Below, piece by piece: positions 61,258 to 64,000 of a DNA stretch of 64,000 nucleotides. Origin of the DNA: Solibacter sp039934035. GTDB lineage: Bacteria > Acidobacteriota > Terriglobia > Bryobacterales > Bryobacteraceae. The translations under genes were made by a program, and so were the position numbers. The DNA is taken from contig JBDTMZ010000147.1 of assembly GCA_039934035.1 (NCBI GenBank), forward strand, positions 108,654 to 172,653, given 5' to 3'. Each line of letters begins with the position of its first letter. Positions within the stretch are counted from its first letter, which is position 1. A model generated the notes under the pieces. That model worked only from the letters and a program-made list of their open reading frames with translations, was not told the DNA's origin and did not search any database.

Positions 61258-63963
61258 ATGGTGCGGGCGACGATCTGTAAAACCTTCAACTTTGCATTGC
61301 TTGGCCTGATGTTTGCCGTGTTGTTACCAGCACAGCAACAGACTGGCAGCATGATCGGGACGGTTATGGATCCCAGCGGATCCAATGTTCCCGGTGCCGA
61401 AGTGACCATCAAGAATAACGCGACCACCGCTGCATTCACGGCAGTGACCGATGGTACTGGCTTCTGGAGAGCGCCGCAACTCAACCCCGGCGTCTACGAC
61501 ATTTCCGTGGCGGCCAAGGGTTTCAGTACCGCTGTCCGGCCGGCTGTCGAAGTGCGTGTGGCCGACCGTCTTCGGATCGACTTCACCCTACAGGTTGGCG
61601 CGGTGAGCGATACCGTCACAATCACGGATTCCACCCCGCTGCTTCAGGTGGAAGATGCCGTCATGGGGCAGGTCGTGGACAACAGGACCATGGTGGAACT
61701 GCCGTTGAACGGACGCAACTGGCTGCAGCTGGCGTCCCTGACACCCGCCACGGTGAGCGGACCCACCGGTCCTTTGAACATCGGGGGCTTACGCACCAAT
61801 CAGCAGCAATACCTTCTGGATGGGGCCGACAACACCAACCTCATCGCGGGCGGCGTGGCCTTCAGCCCACCCATCGACGCGTTACAGGAATTCAAGGTCC
61901 AGACCAGCAACTTCACCGCGGATACAGCCGGGTTCTCCGGAGCGGTATTAAACGCGACTGTTAAATCCGGCAGCAATTCGTTTCACGGAAATGCCTACGA
62001 GTTCCTGCGCAACCGCTCGCTGAACGCGCGTAACTTCTTTGCGCTTCCCACGGCGCCAAAACCCCAATTGAACCGCAACAACTACGGGGCCAGCCTCGGC
62101 GGTCCCTTCGTGAAGAGCAAGTTGTTCTTCTTCTTGAACTACGACGTACTCAGCCAGCGCCAGGCGAATACCAACTCGACCACCGTATTCACGGACGCGC
62201 AGAAGAGGGGAGATTTCGCCTCGACCTTGGGCGCTCGGGTAGGCACCGACGCGGCGGGCAATACCGTCTCTGCCGGGCAGATCTTTAATCCCTTTTCACT
62301 GCGTTCCGTGAATGGCACGCTGGTCCGCGATCCCTTCCCTGCAAACGCCATCCCGGACAGCATGATCAATCCGGTGTCCCGCAAGCTCATCAATATGGTG
62401 CCGGCGCCCGTGCTTCCCGGATCGCCGAACTACATTGTCAGCATCAGCGCTCCCGTGGACAACAAGAACTACCTGGGCCGTGTCGATTGGACCCACTCGT
62501 CCAAAAACAGCATCTACAGCCATGTCGGGTATACCAGCGGGCTGCAGACGGCGGCCTGTCTTTTTGCCCTGCCGATCTGCGGCGGCGCGGGCAACGGGCT
62601 GACTACGACCACCGAGAATTATCAGATTTCGGCGGGTTGGACCCACATCTTCAGCCCCACAACCATCAACGAATTAACCCTGGGAAATACGCGCACCGTC
62701 AGCACCAGGGATTTGTTGGGCTCCGACATCGACTATAACGGCCAATACGGGATTCCCTTCCCATTCCAGGGGCCGCACATGGGCAGCCTTGCCTTCCAGG
62801 GGATTACCGGTTACACCGGGATCGGCAGCGCCGCCGCAGGCGGTCCGTACTTCCAGTTCGTGAATAAGTTCGAACTCTCCGACAACATGACCGTGATCCG
62901 CGGCAAGCACGGCCTGAAATTCGGCTTTAGCGGCAGGTTGAAGCTGTTTCACAATCAGTGGAGTTCCAATTTTGGCCACGGGGCAGAGAATTTCACGGGC
63001 ATATACACCCGGCAGATTGGCTTCCCCACTTCCGGGAATTCCATTGCAGACTATCTGCTTGGCGTAGCCAATGACGCGTCCTACGGCAACATTGTCCATG
63101 AGAAGGATATCTGGAGGGACATCGAGGCCTACGCGCAGGATAAATGGGCTGTGACCTCCAAGCTCACCCTCTCACTGGGAATCCGCTACTTCAACAATCC
63201 ACCCAGTTGGGAGGCGCGCGACCAGGTTGCCAGCGTCCTGACGGGCCCCGGATACCATAACCCTGTAATCGTAGTGCCGCACAGCGTGGATGACACCACC
63301 TACAACTTTGTGGCGAATACTCTCTTTCCCTTCATGACCACTCGGCGCGCAACCGAACTGAACAGGGGAATGGTCTACCCCATTCATGGCTCCTGGGCGC
63401 CGCGCCTGGGTATCGCGTACCAGCTTTCGAACAAGACCGTGGTGCGGACAGGCTTCGGTGTCTTCTACGGCTTCCCGGAACAGGTCGGAGGCAACATCCT
63501 CGGTGTCAACCCGCCCTCGAGGCTGGTCCTCAATAACACCAGCGATGGCATCAATCCGACGATATTCATAGACAAGGCGGCGTTTGGGTCAACGCCCTTC
63601 AATCGGGCGCTGAACAACCCTCCCGGCGACTTTCTATCCATCCGCGACCCCTACTCGCCGCCGGAGATGACGCTCATGTATAACCTGAGCGTCCAGCACG
63701 AATTTCGGCCGGGCTGGCTGCTGGAGGTTGGCTACACCGGCAACCAGAGCAAGCACATTTACCTCAACACGCAGATCAACGATGCCACTCCCGCGTTGCC
63801 TACCGACAACTCCTCGATACAATCCCGGCGCATCGCCACCCCACTGCTGGGCAACTTGCCTTTTTACGCGCCGCAGGGCAAAACCAACTACAACGCCTTG
63901 ACCGTGAACCTGGAAAAGCGCTTTTCCGGCGGGTTCAGTGTGTTGATGAGTTCGCTCATCTAA
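61258..63963 (+). CDS. TonB-dependent receptor, truncated at C-terminus (probable IS insertion)
   Basis: The start ATG at 61258 is preferred because GAGGAGG lies 9 bases upstream; a GTG 7 codons earlier is less likely. The product has a signal peptide (about 1-28), a CarboxypepD_reg-like domain ('MIGTVMDPSGSNVPGAEVTI'), a full plug ('LPLNGRNWLQLASLTPATVS', 'YLLDGADNTNL', 'VQTSNFTADTAGFSGA') and most of the barrel. It ends after 'NLEKRFSGGFSVLMSSLI', where intact relatives continue with 'ASYTFSKS...' for about 150-200 more residues. The final aromatic residue needed for outer-membrane insertion is missing. It pairs with the SGNH gene just upstream as an uptake/hydrolysis unit. Confidence 0.9.
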   Translation: MVRATICKTFNFALLGLMFAVLLPAQQQTGSMIGTVMDPSGSNVPGAEVTIKNNATTAAFTAVTDGTGFWRAPQLNPGVYDISVAAKGFSTAVRPAVEVRVADRLRIDFTLQVGAVSDTVTITDSTPLLQVEDAVMGQVVDNRTMVELPLNGRNWLQLASLTPATVSGPTGPLNIGGLRTNQQQYLLDGADNTNLIAGGVAFSPPIDALQEFKVQTSNFTADTAGFSGAVLNATVKSGSNSFHGNAYEFLRNRSLNARNFFALPTAPKPQLNRNNYGASLGGPFVKSKLFFFLNYDVLSQRQANTNSTTVFTDAQKRGDFASTLGARVGTDAAGNTVSAGQIFNPFSLRSVNGTLVRDPFPANAIPDSMINPVSRKLINMVPAPVLPGSPNYIVSISAPVDNKNYLGRVDWTHSSKNSIYSHVGYTSGLQTAACLFALPICGGAGNGLTTTTENYQISAGWTHIFSPTTINELTLGNTRTVSTRDLLGSDIDYNGQYGIPFPFQGPHMGSLAFQGITGYTGIGSAAAGGPYFQFVNKFELSDNMTVIRGKHGLKFGFSGRLKLFHNQWSSNFGHGAENFTGIYTRQIGFPTSGNSIADYLLGVANDASYGNIVHEKDIWRDIEAYAQDKWAVTSKLTLSLGIRYFNNPPSWEARDQVASVLTGPGYHNPVIVVPHSVDDTTYNFVANTLFPFMTTRRATELNRGMVYPIHGSWAPRLGIAYQLSNKTVVRTGFGVFYGFPEQVGGNILGVNPPSRLVLNNTSDGINPTIFIDKAAFGSTPFNRALNNPPGDFLSIRDPYSPPEMTLMYNLSVQHEFRPGWLLEVGYTGNQSKHIYLNTQINDATPALPTDNSSIQSRRIATPLLGNLPFYAPQGKTNYNALTVNLEKRFSGGFSVLMSSLI

Positions 63964-64000
63964 TTTGGCCCACTTTGATCGTCTAATTTGGCCCACCCCT
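63945..64000. mobile_element. Probable left end of an insertion sequence
   Basis: At the point where the receptor frame breaks, a perfect hairpin (gatgag-ttcg-ctcatc, 63945-63960) is followed by two direct copies of tctaatttggcccac (63959-63973 and 63982-63996) with a 23-base period. Repeats of this kind near the tip are typical of IS21-family and related ends. The transposase would be to the right, beyond the window. Confidence 0.5.

Overview
The window looks like a chromosome segment of a GC-rich soil Acidobacteriota, most likely a Bryobacterales / 'Candidatus Solibacter'-type lineage. The basis is the set of lineage-typical paralogue families: VWA proteins of the TIGR03436 kind, proteins ending in the TIGR03435 and TIGR03437 domains, large TonB-dependent receptors with an N-terminal carboxypeptidase-regulatory-like fold, TIGR02999-type ECF sigma factors, and Ser/Thr kinases with beta-propeller or TPR tails. 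All family names come from recognition by eye; no search was run.

Layout. 1-5.3 kb: the end of a secreted VWA protein, a palindromic repeat, and a hybrid histidine kinase with two receiver domains. 5.3-10.7 kb (minus): a compact central-metabolism operon in the order sucC-sucD-ndk-pntAA-pntAB-pntB, joining succinyl-CoA synthetase, nucleoside diphosphate kinase and proton-translocating transhydrogenase. 10.7-17.4 kb: trpD (its start codon lies 38 bp from that of sucC), a two-gene nucleotidyltransferase pair, ppk1, a deleted gltS, an M1 aminopeptidase and a DinB-like protein. 17.5-24.7 kb: a truncated M56/TIGR03435 gene, then a TonB-receptor plus VWA-protein operon. 24.8-35.4 kb: accessory material including an unknown gene pair, a methyltransferase, a serine hydrolase with a TIGR03437 tail, a GNAT relic, a PAS-rich hybrid kinase, a Cys-rich membrane protein beside a secreted HExxH protein, a TIGR03435 protein and a GNAT acetyltransferase.

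35.7-48.1 kb: a di-haem peroxidase fused to TIGR03437, then a near-symmetrical signalling block. An ECF sigma factor and Ser/Thr kinase lie at one end, a Ser/Thr kinase and ECF sigma factor at the other, and two secreted proteins on the opposite strand lie between them. 48.1-64 kb: an integrase scrap, then an uptake/hydrolysis locus made of a TonB receptor, a GntR-LacI-type hybrid regulator, a ceramidase-family protein, a carboxylesterase, an esterase, two SGNH hydrolases and a second TonB receptor. That last receptor is cut short at the right edge, where repeated termini suggest an insertion sequence begins.

Signs of gene decay and mobility recur: three inverted-repeat elements built on a GCCGATGmACGCCGATG core (near 1.9, 17.6 and 33.7 kb), the deleted gltS, the truncated M56 gene, GNAT and integrase relics, and the interrupted receptor. 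I saw no rRNA, tRNA or CRISPR array.
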